From positions 1-35,295 of the forward strand of contig NZ_JADMOP010000017.1 in assembly GCF_015558785.1 (NCBI RefSeq): a stretch of 35,295 nucleotides of DNA, read 5' to 3'. The translations under genes and the position numbers were made by a program. Each line of letters begins with the position of its first letter. Position 1 is the first letter of the stretch. The notes beneath the pieces are model-generated. The model was given only the letters and a program-made list of their open reading frames with translations, searched no databases and was not told where the DNA came from. The DNA comes from Collinsella aerofaciens. Its GTDB lineage: Bacteria; Actinomycetota; Coriobacteriia; Coriobacteriales; Coriobacteriaceae. Shown piece by piece: positions 23,279-32,393 of this stretch.

Positions 23279-24346
23279 ATGGCTAACCCCAAGATTTCTG
23301 TTGTCGTTCCCGTCTATAAGGTGGAGGAGTGCCTGGCCTGGTGCTTGGACTCCCTGCTTGCGCAGGACATGCCCGATTGGGAAGGTGTGCTGGTCAACGA
23401 TGGCTCGCCGGACGGTTCGCGCGATATTGCGGCTGCCTATTGCGATAAGGACGCGCGCTTTAGGCTGGTTGATAAGGAGAACGGCGGCCTGTCGAGTGCA
23501 CGTAATGCAGGCATCGCTGCGTCCACGGCGTCTATCGTCGCGTTTTTGGATTCCGACGACCGCTTTACGCCCGATGCATGCCGCGTGATCGTCGATACCT
23601 TTGAGTGCGAGGACTGCGACGTTTTGACCTTTGGCGCGAATCCGTATCCGCTGGAGGCGGGGTATCCGTGGCTTAACTATGTGCTTAGCCCGCGCGATGT
23701 GTCGTTTGAGGGCTATAGCTCCGACCTGCTGTTTAAGGAAGCGTCTCGTCCCTTTGCATGGCGCACCGCCTGCAAGCGCGACTTCTTGCTGGGCAACGGG
23801 ATCGTGTTCGACGAAACCGTTAAGTATGGCGAGGACCAGGTCTTCGACTTTGCCGTGTACGGTCGTTCGCACAAGACCGCGCTTATCTCGAACAAGTTGT
23901 ACGACTATCGCGTGGCTCGCAAGGGTTCGCTCATGGACACCATGCGCTACGACGACGAGACACGTCTGCTGGAGCACGTGAAGATTTACTCCGCTATGCT
24001 GGCTGACTGGCAGCGCGACGGTCTCGACGCACAGCATGCTGATGACCTGGCGTACTTCCTGTGTGATCTGGTGCTGTACGACGCGCTCAGGCTGCTGGGT
24101 TCGGACTGCGGCAAAGTGTTTGCTGCAGTTGCCGCGGCGCTTAACGGTTCTGCCGTGGACAACGATGCTGCGCTCGCACAATGTGCTCCTTCGGTTGCCG
24201 CCATGGTGCGCGCGGCACTTATCGGTAAGGCCCCTGCTGCTCGTTTGTGCAAAAAGCTCATGTTCGATTACGACGTCTTGAGGTTTGGGCGCCTGGGTGC
24301 CTGCAAACGCATGGCAGCGAACGCCCTGGGAAAGCGAGAAGTGTAG
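23279..24346 (+). CDS. GT2 glycosyltransferase, type B copy 2
   Basis: A 355-residue GT2 enzyme. ISVVVPVYKVEECLAWCLDS, VLVNDGSPDGS, ENGGLSSARNAGI and FLDSDDRFT are the core blocks; YGEDQVFDFAVYG is the acidic acceptor-side motif. It is related to the second operon gene. ATG at 23279 is preferred since TAGGAG lies nine bases before it; GTG at 23273 is too close to the same site. Its stop TAG abuts the ATG of the next gene (TAGATG), so the two are coupled. Confidence 0.86.
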   Translation: MANPKISVVVPVYKVEECLAWCLDSLLAQDMPDWEGVLVNDGSPDGSRDIAAAYCDKDARFRLVDKENGGLSSARNAGIAASTASIVAFLDSDDRFTPDACRVIVDTFECEDCDVLTFGANPYPLEAGYPWLNYVLSPRDVSFEGYSSDLLFKEASRPFAWRTACKRDFLLGNGIVFDETVKYGEDQVFDFAVYGRSHKTALISNKLYDYRVARKGSLMDTMRYDDETRLLEHVKIYSAMLADWQRDGLDAQHADDLAYFLCDLVLYDALRLLGSDCGKVFAAVAAALNGSAVDNDAALAQCAPSVAAMVRAALIGKAPAARLCKKLMFDYDVLRFGRLGACKRMAANALGKREV

Positions 24347-26833
24347 ATGAGTATCAAGCGTTTGGCACTTTGCCGCAGTCAGGGCCGTCTGTTTGTGCTG
24401 CTTCGTTTTGCCGGTCAGGATGTCGCCGCGCTTATTGAACGGGAGGGTTCTCAAGCGTTTGCCCACGCGACAACGAGCGGTTCTTGTGTGCCGTCGCTGG
24501 TGCTCCCAGTCGATCATGGCCGTGTGTTGGCGCTTTGCCCTTCCGTTTCCGATTACGAGCGCGAGCTCGCCGTTTTGGTGCTTCCGTTTTTGGATGGCTC
24601 GTCGATGGATGCCGTTTTTGCATCCGGTGGCCAAAGGTTGGGCTCTATTCGTCTCGATAGCCGCGTGGCCAAATTGGAATCCAAGATTAACTACAAAGCA
24701 AAGCCTGCGCTGTGCGCGCTTATCCGCGATGCGCAGCGTGGCGAACACTGCGGCCGCTACGAGATCGATGCCATTCGCTATTTGCCGGCAGACGTCGGCG
24801 CGGTGTGGCGCTATGAGGTTACCTGGGCGGGAGACCCCCAGTGCGCGCCTGAGCTCCAGATCTTCGATACGCATATGAATGCCATCGATGTTACCGTGCA
24901 TGTGTTTGAATCGCAGGTCGATGTTCCGCAGCAGAACGGATGCCGCATCAATAAATCGTATCTGAGTGTTGAGATGCCTCAGGATATACGAGATTTTGTC
25001 GCGATCGTGAGCGATCCCACAGAGCGGATCCAAAGCGGGTTTTGCGCCATGGATGGTCGCCTGTACAACGGCATGGTCGACGACAGCTGGAACCGTATGA
25101 AGGACGCGCGTGCAGACGACGCAGCTTATCGATGTTGGTTTGAGCAGCATCGCGCAAAGCCGGGCGATTTGGCGTGCCAGCGTGTCGCTTCGGCGGCCTT
25201 TGCCTATAGACCGCTCGTGAGCATTGTGGTGCCGTGCTACAAGACTGATCGGGTCTACCTGCGCGAGCTGCTGGAATCGGTGCAAGCCCAGAGCTATGAC
25301 AACTGGGAATTGCTGCTTATGGACGCCTCGCCCGAATGGGACGCGGTGGCCACCCTTGCGGCAGGTGCCAACGACGAGCGCATCCGTCGCATCGAGCTTC
25401 CCGGCAACGGCGGCATTGTGGTCAACACCAACGCAGGTATCGAGCAAGCGACAGGCGACTACATCGCTTTCTTGGACCACGATGACATTCTGGAACCGGA
25501 CGCGTTATTCCAGTATGTTTCCGCGCTGAACAAGGCGGCCGAGGGCGAGCGTCCCCAGGTCCTGTTCTGTGATGAGGACATGTTCCAGAAAACGGGGGAG
25601 TGGGGCCAGCCGGTCTTTAAGACCGTACTCAACGTCGACCTGCTCTATAGCCATAACTGCGTGACGCATTTCCTGATGGTGGAGAAGGCGCTCATCGATC
25701 ACATTGGTATGTCCCCAGAAGACGTTGCGGGCGCCCAGGACTACGACTTGACGCTTCGCTGCCTTGCAGCCGGCGCGCGCTTTGAGCACGTTGCGCATGT
25801 GCTGTATCACTGGCGCGTGCATCCGGGATCGACCGCCGATGGCTCTGCCGATAGCAAGCCGTATGCCATTGAAGCGGGTCGTCTTGCGCTGCAGCGCCAC
25901 TTTAACGCGCTGGGCGTTCACGGAACGGTCGAGGAGACCGAGACGCCGTTTGTCTACCGCATGCGCCATGCGCTGCCGGAGCCTGCGCCGCTGGTGAGCA
26001 TTGTGATCCCCACCAAGGATCACATTGAGACGCTCGATGCCTGTGTGATGTCGATCGCCCAGAAGGCCACGTATACCAATTACGAGATCGTCTTGGTGGA
26101 GAACAACAGTGAAGCCCCGGAGACGTTTGCGTATTACGAAACCCTGCCAGAGCGCGTGGCTGCAGCATCCGAAGGCAAGGGCATCGCGCGCGTTGTGTAC
26201 TGGCCGGGCGAGTTCAATTACTCTCAGATCATCAATTTTGGTGTGAAGCACGCCAAGGGTGACTACCTGCTGCTGCTGAACAACGATACCGAGGTCATAA
26301 GCCCGGACTTTATCGAAGAGATGATGGGCTATCTGCAGCGTCCCGATGCGGGCGTGGTGGGCGCCAAACTCTACTTTGCCGATCATCTGGTGCAGCATGC
26401 CGGCATTTTGATTGGCGTGCGTGGCGCACTTGCCCATACCAACCAGGACTTCTCGGCAAAGCGCGAGGGCTATCTTGCCCGTGCCGTGCGCCCGGGCAAC
26501 TTTAGCGCCGTGACGGGTGCCTGCCAGATGGTGCGACGCGACGTATTTGAGCGCGTCGGCGGCTACAACGAGGAATTCGCCGTCGGTTTTAACGACGCAG
26601 ACTTTTGCCTGCGCGTGTGGGAGGCGGGTTACCGCACCATCTTTACGCCCTATGCCGAGCTGTACCACTACGAGTTCACCTCGCGCGGCAGGGAAGAGGC
26701 CAACGAGGAAAAGCTGCGCCGCTGGAAGCGTGAGCAGGCGCTGTTCATGCAGCACTGGCCTGAGTTCTTCCTCGATGGCGACCCGTGGCTCGGACCAAAC
26801 CTATCCTCCGACAGTGAGTACTTCTCGTTTTAG
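24347..26833 (+). CDS. Double-domain GT2 glycosyltransferase
   Basis: An 828-residue protein. Residues 1-280 are a non-catalytic region of no recognised family. GT2 domain 1 starts near 289 (LVSIVVPCYKTD) with FLDHDD near 376. GT2 domain 2 starts near 549 (LVSIVIPTKDHIETL) with LLLNNDTEV near 643 and the acceptor-side ADFCLRVWEAGYRT. Tandem GT2 enzymes of this design build repeating glycans such as rhamnans and O-antigens by adding two residues or two linkages, which is the likely role here. No membrane segment is seen. It ends the operon and its stop codon overlaps the end of the opposite gene by four bases. Confidence 0.88.
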   Translation: MSIKRLALCRSQGRLFVLLRFAGQDVAALIEREGSQAFAHATTSGSCVPSLVLPVDHGRVLALCPSVSDYERELAVLVLPFLDGSSMDAVFASGGQRLGSIRLDSRVAKLESKINYKAKPALCALIRDAQRGEHCGRYEIDAIRYLPADVGAVWRYEVTWAGDPQCAPELQIFDTHMNAIDVTVHVFESQVDVPQQNGCRINKSYLSVEMPQDIRDFVAIVSDPTERIQSGFCAMDGRLYNGMVDDSWNRMKDARADDAAYRCWFEQHRAKPGDLACQRVASAAFAYRPLVSIVVPCYKTDRVYLRELLESVQAQSYDNWELLLMDASPEWDAVATLAAGANDERIRRIELPGNGGIVVNTNAGIEQATGDYIAFLDHDDILEPDALFQYVSALNKAAEGERPQVLFCDEDMFQKTGEWGQPVFKTVLNVDLLYSHNCVTHFLMVEKALIDHIGMSPEDVAGAQDYDLTLRCLAAGARFEHVAHVLYHWRVHPGSTADGSADSKPYAIEAGRLALQRHFNALGVHGTVEETETPFVYRMRHALPEPAPLVSIVIPTKDHIETLDACVMSIAQKATYTNYEIVLVENNSEAPETFAYYETLPERVAAASEGKGIARVVYWPGEFNYSQIINFGVKHAKGDYLLLLNNDTEVISPDFIEEMMGYLQRPDAGVVGAKLYFADHLVQHAGILIGVRGALAHTNQDFSAKREGYLARAVRPGNFSAVTGACQMVRRDVFERVGGYNEEFAVGFNDADFCLRVWEAGYRTIFTPYAELYHYEFTSRGREEANEEKLRRWKREQALFMQHWPEFFLDGDPWLGPNLSSDSEYFSF

Positions 26834-27807
26834 TGCGAAGTAATGCCAAGGTCCGGCAAAGTATCCTCCAGAGCTGCAAGAGCGGTGGGGTTCAGGTACT
26901 CCTCGTTCAAGCAGCTCTTGTCATATCGAAAACGTGTGTCTCGTGAGCATTCGATGAGTTCTGCAGTAAAGAACTTCTCCCAGCTAAAGAACTTTGAGCT
27001 TTCGATATGTTCAGCGGGGTTAAGCAGCATGTCCTTAATGTGTTTGCTGTTGAATAATCCCGACTTCAACACGAGCCATTCAAACGATTCCGGTAGGAAT
27101 AGCTTGATGTTCTTTCGGCGCAATAGAGCAGCTGCTTCCGCAATTTCTGGTCCAAAGGCGGCACCGTCGGCAATCACGAGGATGTCGTTTTCCGGTGCGT
27201 CCATAATGCAGTTGCAAATATTTGATTTGCCTCCCGCGCTGATGCATTTAATGCTGCTCTTTTTGCATAGCAAACTGAAGAATTCGTAGCCCGAATTTGT
27301 GTCCTCGACAATGACAAGCTCGGGCCTCTCGCCTCTAAAATCAGTATCACCGTAAATACGATATGTAGAGGTGTAGACACGAGAGTAAACGGGATACTTC
27401 GTTGTGGTTCGGTTGGTGTTCTTAAGACCGTAGATTTCATCAACGCTATAGGGCAGTTGGCGCAGTGACTCTCTGGCGACAATTACGTAGTAGTTTGAGC
27501 TACGCTTTGCTTCATGGGCAAATTCTCTTGATCGAACAAAAGTATTGCCCTCATCAATAAAAACAATACTGCTGGAAATCTCTTGGAGATCTCTACGCCA
27601 ATATTTTCCAGATATTGTTTTACAGGGCACTTTGCAACTTACTGTTACGCCGCTTTGTGCCCCAAGCTCTTCGTGAGCTGCCACCATATCAAGCAGAGTT
27701 GTCTTGCCTGTAGCACTGTTACCTTGGATGATGGTCAGATTTCTATTGATGGTCAGTTTAAACTGAACCCGGTTATTTTGAATAATTACCTTGTATGATC
27801 CGCGCAT
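26830..27807 (-). CDS. Small P-loop ATPase partnered with the DUF4869-like gene
   Basis: A 325-residue protein with an N-terminal P-loop NTPase domain: Walker A GNSATGKT (29-36) and Walker B IVFIDEG (81-87, D85/E86). No ABC signature is evident in the short stretch between. The C-terminal half has hydrophobic strands ending in acidic residues, LVIVEDTNSG (E168) and ILVIADGAAFG (D214), resembling a reduced TOPRIM fold as in OLD-type nucleases; this is an inference. The start at 27807 follows AAGGGAG and shares one base with the stop of the preceding gene (TGATG). Base composition is visibly AT-richer than the glycosyltransferases. Function is unknown; a defence or stress module is possible. 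Confidence 0.7.
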   Translation of the reverse strand: MRGSYKVIIQNNRVQFKLTINRNLTIIQGNSATGKTTLLDMVAAHEELGAQSGVTVSCKVPCKTISGKYWRRDLQEISSSIVFIDEGNTFVRSREFAHEAKRSSNYYVIVARESLRQLPYSVDEIYGLKNTNRTTTKYPVYSRVYTSTYRIYGDTDFRGERPELVIVEDTNSGYEFFSLLCKKSSIKCISAGGKSNICNCIMDAPENDILVIADGAAFGPEIAEAAALLRRKNIKLFLPESFEWLVLKSGLFNSKHIKDMLLNPAEHIESSKFFSWEKFFTAELIECSRDTRFRYDKSCLNEEYLNPTALAALEDTLPDLGITSH

Positions 27808-28256
27808 CAGGAGTTCTCCCTTAGGCATTTTCCAGCTATGGGGACAAGGTCAAACATTGTGTGGACTATATCGCCCGTATTTGCAATGGTTACCGTGAAT
27901 TTGCCGTTTCCAAAATCCATTATGTGGTAGAGATTGATTGTTAGATCCTTTTGCGCGGCGATCCTCAGAATCCAGTAGGCGCAATTATCACCGCAATTTG
28001 AGGCGTTATATATATTCTGCGGCATAAAGTACATAAGCAGTAGCGTTTTGGTGCCGCTGGATAGTTTCTCGGGAGGAATGATGCCTAGAATCTTGGTATC
28101 GATTGCATTGGGGCCTACCACGGTGCCTTTGTCGATGGATTTTATGACCCTTTGGGCAAAGGAGTCTTGAAACCACTGGGGCGAATATACGTTATCGAAG
28201 TAAACGGACGTGTTGTAGATAACGTTTTCCATATCACCATAGTGAATTGTTAGCAC
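27807..28256 (-). CDS. DUF4869-like protein
   Basis: A 149-residue protein of unknown function recognised as DUF4869-like from its opening LTIHYGDMENVIYNTSVYFDN, the central LSSGTKTLLLMYFMPQNIYNAS and CGDNCAYWILRIA. No signal peptide or membrane helix is present. The start is GTG at 28256, set by GAAGGAG five bases upstream; the ATG at 28286 lacks such a site. It is the first gene of a two-gene operon with the P-loop ATPase, overlapping it by one base, so the two products are probably made in fixed ratio. A TATAAT lies 42 bases before the start. Role unknown; the tight pairing implies a joint function. Confidence 0.72.
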   Translation of the reverse strand: MLTIHYGDMENVIYNTSVYFDNVYSPQWFQDSFAQRVIKSIDKGTVVGPNAIDTKILGIIPPEKLSSGTKTLLLMYFMPQNIYNASNCGDNCAYWILRIAAQKDLTINLYHIMDFGNGKFTVTIANTGDIVHTMFDLVPIAGKCLRENS

Positions 28257-28298
28257 GTCAGCTCCTTCGGCTTGCTGATTTGGCATCTAGTGAGATTG

Positions 28299-28304
28299 AT
28301 TATA
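28299..28304 (-). promoter_or_regulatory. -10 box of the DUF4869/ATPase operon
   Basis: A perfect TATAAT on the minus strand; the -35 region is poor. A small hairpin GCGGGC (28319-28324) / GCCCGC (28332-28337) lies just upstream and may be an operator. Confidence 0.5.
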
Positions 28305-28580
28305 TCGCAGCACATGAGGCGGGCGTTATCGGCCCGCGGTAGATGTGATTGATGACCAAGGTTTGTATTTTGTTGCTTTATTATTCAGTTCACTCGTTTA
28401 ATCAGTTCGCTCATGCGCTAAGTTTGCCTTAGAAGCTATTTAGCGTAACGGTTGAGGTGTGGCGACTCATATTTAAATTGCAGTCACAAAGACACCTTTT
28501 ATCGATTTCCCGTTGAAATACTGAATTGATAGTTTAAAAATAACTTAAGAGAGCCTTAAATCTCGGAAAAAGGATGTCGT
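28305..28580 (+). promoter_or_regulatory. AT-rich divergent region before the surface-protein array
   Basis: No gene is supported in this stretch. It is AT-rich for this genome. A TTGAAA near 28513 followed 17 bp later by AAAAAT is a possible plus-strand promoter for the first repeat protein, with a leader of about 40 bases. Confidence 0.35.
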
Positions 28581-29837
28581 ATGAAAAACCTTCGAGAAAG
28601 ATGGCACGGACTAACAGTGCTGGGAGTTGTTGCATTTGCTGCTGCCTGCATGACGGTTGCCCCGGCGCCCTCATTTGCTGATATTGCTGGCGGTGGCGGA
28701 GGCGGTGGACCGATTACGGAATGGTGTTCCGACGGTCGTCCGAAGACTGGACTCGTTCGGTGCGAGGACGGCAACCTTCGCTATTTCGATCCCGAAACTG
28801 GCGCCATGGTCACGAACCAGTGGCATAACGAATACGAAGCTGTCTGGTACTATTTTGGCGCTGACGGGACCGCGGTGTCGGGCTGGCAGTCTATCGGTGG
28901 GGACAAGTATTACTTCTATCCCGAAAACCATGATATGGCATACGGCCGAGTTCAGATTGACGGCAAGAACTACTTCCTGAACACCCCTGGTGCCAACGCC
29001 GATGGCCGCATGCAGCATAGTGGCTGGTTCTACGACTCCATCTACGGAAAGTGGTCCTATGCGACCTCCGACGGTGAGCTATTGACCGGTTGGCATAATC
29101 TCGGCGGGGCTTGGTACTATTTCAACGAATCTGGGGTCATGCTGACTGGCTGGATCAACGATTCGGGTACCTGGTACTACACTAATGCCTCCGGTGCGAT
29201 GGTCACTGGCTGGCTCAACATCGGCGGTACGTGGTTCTACCTCGACGGCTCGGGCGCCATGGTCGCTAACAGCTGGCGCAGCCTCGGCGGCTCCTGGTAC
29301 TGGTTCGGCGACTCCGGTGCAATGGCCACTGGCTGGTTCTTGGCAGGCGGCTCTTGGTACTATGCGAGCGGTTCGGGCGCCATGGCAACCGGCTGGCTCA
29401 GCAATGGCGGCACGTGGTATTGGCTCGGAGGTTCGGGCGCTATGGCCTCTAACTCTTGGGCTAACGTTGGTGGAGTTTGGTACTGGTTCGACGATTCCGG
29501 CGCGATGGCCACCGGCTGGCGTCAGGTCGGCGGCGCCTGGTACTACTTTAGCGGTTCCGGCGCTATGGCTCACGACGCCTGGGTCGGCGACTACTACCTC
29601 CAGTCTTCCGGTGCCATGGCTACGAATGCCTGGGTTGGCTCCTACTATGTCGGCGAGGACGGCAAGTGGATTCCGGGCTACGGTTTAGTTTGGTATAAGA
29701 ACGGTAGCGATGTTTACCATACGCATAAGTGCCGTACCGTTGGTAAGGACGCAAAGGGCTATTCGCAGATCTCTATTCAGGAGGCCCAGAGGCGTGGCGC
29801 TTCACGAGAGTGCAAAAACTGCCAGCAAATTGGCTAG
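28581..29837 (+). CDS. Secreted cell-wall-binding repeat protein with C-terminal metal-binding domain
   Basis: A 418-residue exported protein. The signal peptide (about 1-33) ends AAPSFA-like (PAPSFA), followed by a seven-glycine run. Residues about 50-365 are tandem repeats of roughly 20 residues of the pattern GW...GG.WYYF..SGAMATGW, the choline/glucan-type cell-wall-binding repeat. The last 41 residues (378-418) form a small domain with H380, H382, C384, C411 and C414 (YHTHKC ... ECKNC), the arrangement of a zinc-binding Ada-like tail seen at the end of secreted proteins and nucleases. No catalytic domain is seen. AAAGGA precedes the ATG. A weak hairpin CTAGC/GCTAG plus TTTT overlaps the stop. 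Confidence 0.87.
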   Translation: MKNLRERWHGLTVLGVVAFAAACMTVAPAPSFADIAGGGGGGGPITEWCSDGRPKTGLVRCEDGNLRYFDPETGAMVTNQWHNEYEAVWYYFGADGTAVSGWQSIGGDKYYFYPENHDMAYGRVQIDGKNYFLNTPGANADGRMQHSGWFYDSIYGKWSYATSDGELLTGWHNLGGAWYYFNESGVMLTGWINDSGTWYYTNASGAMVTGWLNIGGTWFYLDGSGAMVANSWRSLGGSWYWFGDSGAMATGWFLAGGSWYYASGSGAMATGWLSNGGTWYWLGGSGAMASNSWANVGGVWYWFDDSGAMATGWRQVGGAWYYFSGSGAMAHDAWVGDYYLQSSGAMATNAWVGSYYVGEDGKWIPGYGLVWYKNGSDVYHTHKCRTVGKDAKGYSQISIQEAQRRGASRECKNCQQIG

Positions 29838-29863
29838 CACATTACTGAGCTAGTTTTGATTGA

Positions 29864-29891
29864 GGCCCCGTTGCCCTGAAGCGACGGGGCC
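29864..29891 (+). terminator. Hairpin between the first two repeat-protein genes
   Basis: GGCCCCGT (29864-29871) pairs perfectly with ACGGGGCC (29884-29891). No T-run follows, so it may only slow or partly stop transcription. Confidence 0.5.
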
Positions 29892-29917
29892 GCTGCGTGA
29901 TTGGATACCGTGCTGTT

Positions 29918-32128
29918 ATGAAGAAATGGTCATTCGGAGTGCTGGCTTTTTCGGGCCTCATTTCTTTTGGGCTCCTTTTGGGTTCGCCCTCGATGTTATA
30001 CGCCCTTGATTCGAATAACACTGACGAAGGTCCCGCATCTAACGTTGCTATTGCTTCTGTCGAGTCAGGCGTTGATGCTCAGCGCGAATCGACCTTCGCT
30101 GTCGAGCAGAACTCTCAGGTGGATAATGAGACCCCTTCCGAGGTTTCGAATCAAATTATTTGGCATCAGGGGTGGATATCACCCGAAGAAGGGGCTGGTT
30201 TTTGGCGTTGGGGCTTGTCCGACGGAACAATCGCTGTTTCTTCTTGGAGACATATAGACGGTAGCTGGTACTGGTTCGACGACGAAGGTCGAATGGCTCA
30301 GGATGGGTTGGTTCAAGTCGGGGGTGCGACGTATGCCTTCTCCTCTTCGGGCGCAATGCGTGTCGGCTGGTACCTAGATTCTACGGGCTCCACTTCTGCT
30401 TGGCGTTATTTCTCCGGTTCTGGCGCCATGGTAAAAGGCTGGCTTTCAGACGGCAGCAACTGGTATTGGCTGGATGATGAGGGCAAGATGGTCCACGATG
30501 CGATGCTGCAGATTGGGGGAGCCACGTATGGATTCTCTTCTTCTGGTGCAATGCTTATCGGATGGCATCTTGATGCTTCTGTCTGGCATTATTTTTCCGG
30601 CTCTGGCGCTCTGGTAAAGGGCTGGCTCTCGGATGGGGGTCGTTGGTACTGGCTTGATCCTGCAGACGGTTCTATGGCCACCGGGCTGAATGAATGCAAT
30701 GGCACCTCTTATATCTTTAACAGTTCAGGGGCCATGCTATCCTCCCAGTGGGCACTTATTGACAACAACTGGTATTACGCTGACTCCAACGGCTTACTGC
30801 ATGGAGGTTGGTTACTTCTAGGGAATTCTTGGTATTACCTGGATCCAGGAAGCCATATTATGCTCACGGGCTTTGTGCAAGTGGGCTCGTCCACCTATTT
30901 CCTTACGAGCTCAGGTGCCATGGCAACAGGCTGGGCACTTGCTGATGGTACTTGGTATTACGCCGCATCAAACGGAGCTATTCAACGAGGGCGATGGATA
31001 AAGTCCGGAAGCGCCTGGTATTACCTTGATGATGTATCCGGCGCAATGCGTACTGGTGAATTTGCGGTAGGAAGCAAGCGCTATTTTTCTTATGATTCCG
31101 GTGCAATGGCATCTTCGTGCTGGATCAACTTGAACGATGGTATGGCATGGGCGAATTCGTCTGGAGCACTGAGCGAGCCGTTGCCTACTTCATCTGATGG
31201 ATCTCCTGTAGTCGCTGATCGTACTGACTCGTCTTCATTGCCAGGTGTGATTCATATTGGAGATGCGGTTTTCTATGCGGATGCGAATGGTGTCGTTAAC
31301 GTGGCGTCTGGTTGGATTATGTCGAAAGACGCTTCTGACGAAAGTGGCAATACTTGGTACTACGCATCTTCCAATGGTGTCCTTAAGTCTGGTTGGCAAT
31401 ATGTCAACGGTGCGTGGTATTGGATGGACCCTTCCACATTCAAGATGAAAACTGGATGGCTTAATGACGGCGGTACGTGGTACTGGCTCCAGCCTTCGGG
31501 TGCCATGTTTGCTAACGGGTGGCTGAAAATCGATGGCGTTGACTATTACTTCAATGCAAGTGGTGCATGGTTGAATACGTCTGGTTCTGTTTTGGGGGTC
31601 AATAGGTCCAGCTTGGTCAATTGGCTTATGAGCCACGAAAACGACGGCTATTACCGTGGAACACGCTACGACACGCATCTCAGCCAGGAAACGTGCATGT
31701 ACCCAAAGGGTGATCCGCGTTGGGACGGTTATACGGGCATGAATTGTGGTGGATTTGTATCGCATGCATATATGAAGGCGGGCGGGAATTTAGCTCCCAT
31801 TGCCGCCGAGCAGAGCCATTCCCCTTGGAGTGGAGGTCCCGGAAGGGGCGGCTGCGTAAACGCTTATCGTTGGTACGGCTACGCTATCGATACGTGTGCG
31901 AACGTGACTTATTTCAACTCTATTGATGAGTTGTTACGTAGTGGTTTGGCTCGTAAGGGGGACATTGTGTTCTTCAATCCTTACAACCCATATGCGGACG
32001 ATAGCCACATTGGCTTTTTCTGGGGCAATTCGCCGAGCGAAAATTTGTTCTGGCATAGTGATGGTTATGGAAATCGCATCTCCGGTTTGACCGCTTTGGG
32101 CCCATCGAAAGTAATACTGATTCGTTAG
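29918..32128 (+). CDS. Secreted NlpC/P60-like peptidase with cell-wall-binding repeats
   Basis: A 736-residue exported hydrolase. The signal peptide is at 1-about 30 (MKKWSFGVLAFSG...). Residues about 80-560 are degenerate GW repeats (WYWFDDEG, SSGAM, GWYLDSTG). The C-terminal 170 residues are a cysteine peptidase domain: C610 in GMNCGGFVSHAY is the likely nucleophile and H697 in DDSHIGFFWG the base, the NlpC/P60 layout, so it should cut peptide bonds in peptidoglycan. ATG at 29918 gives a clean signal peptide; the GTG at 29897 adds seven non-signal residues. The ribosome site is weak. Codon use is AT-richer than in the neighbouring glycosyltransferases. A strong terminator follows. Confidence 0.86.
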   Translation: MKKWSFGVLAFSGLISFGLLLGSPSMLYALDSNNTDEGPASNVAIASVESGVDAQRESTFAVEQNSQVDNETPSEVSNQIIWHQGWISPEEGAGFWRWGLSDGTIAVSSWRHIDGSWYWFDDEGRMAQDGLVQVGGATYAFSSSGAMRVGWYLDSTGSTSAWRYFSGSGAMVKGWLSDGSNWYWLDDEGKMVHDAMLQIGGATYGFSSSGAMLIGWHLDASVWHYFSGSGALVKGWLSDGGRWYWLDPADGSMATGLNECNGTSYIFNSSGAMLSSQWALIDNNWYYADSNGLLHGGWLLLGNSWYYLDPGSHIMLTGFVQVGSSTYFLTSSGAMATGWALADGTWYYAASNGAIQRGRWIKSGSAWYYLDDVSGAMRTGEFAVGSKRYFSYDSGAMASSCWINLNDGMAWANSSGALSEPLPTSSDGSPVVADRTDSSSLPGVIHIGDAVFYADANGVVNVASGWIMSKDASDESGNTWYYASSNGVLKSGWQYVNGAWYWMDPSTFKMKTGWLNDGGTWYWLQPSGAMFANGWLKIDGVDYYFNASGAWLNTSGSVLGVNRSSLVNWLMSHENDGYYRGTRYDTHLSQETCMYPKGDPRWDGYTGMNCGGFVSHAYMKAGGNLAPIAAEQSHSPWSGGPGRGGCVNAYRWYGYAIDTCANVTYFNSIDELLRSGLARKGDIVFFNPYNPYADDSHIGFFWGNSPSENLFWHSDGYGNRISGLTALGPSKVILIR

Positions 32129-32137
32129 AATTCCGAG

Positions 32138-32170
32138 TTGTAGGGGACTCTCTGGGCCCCCTACCTTTTT
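32138..32170 (+). terminator. Terminator after the NlpC/P60-like gene
   Basis: GTAGGGG (32140-32146) pairs with CCCCTAC (32158-32164), followed by CTTTTT. The following 32171-32393 stretch has no supported gene; it contains two GGGGGCAA words and a short GGGTTCAACCC hairpin of unknown meaning. Confidence 0.88.
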
Positions 32171-32393
32171 GACATCTGGTTTGAAAGTTTATTTGAAGTC
32201 GGTATTCTTGGGGGCAAGAGGAGGGGGCAATGAGCCTGCGGGTTCAACCCTGCCGGTAAGTTCTTCTTTTCTTTGCAGCATTGCGCCCAACTATTTATTG
32301 TCCTAGATGGCATCTTGTCCTGTTAGATGTTCGGGAATCTTTCATAGCTATGCTGTAAGCTAGACGCAATCAAGAGCGAATGACGAGGTTTAC

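Noticed and set aside
22919-25480. Minus-strand open frame of 853 codons
   Set aside because: It is antisense to three well-supported glycosyltransferase genes and shows the His/Arg/Ala/Val bias of a shadow frame.
25505-26755. Minus-strand open frame of 416 codons
   Set aside because: Antisense to the second GT2 domain of the 828-residue enzyme; no motif or ribosome site.
29185-29688. Plus-strand open frame inside the first repeat protein
   Set aside because: It is an out-of-frame reading of the repeat DNA; its repetitiveness only mirrors the real gene.
32210-32290. Possible riboswitch in the leader of the GH25 gene (GGGGGCAA words and a GGGTTCAACCC hairpin)
   Set aside because: I could not match it to a known riboswitch consensus, and the pairing is too short to support a call.
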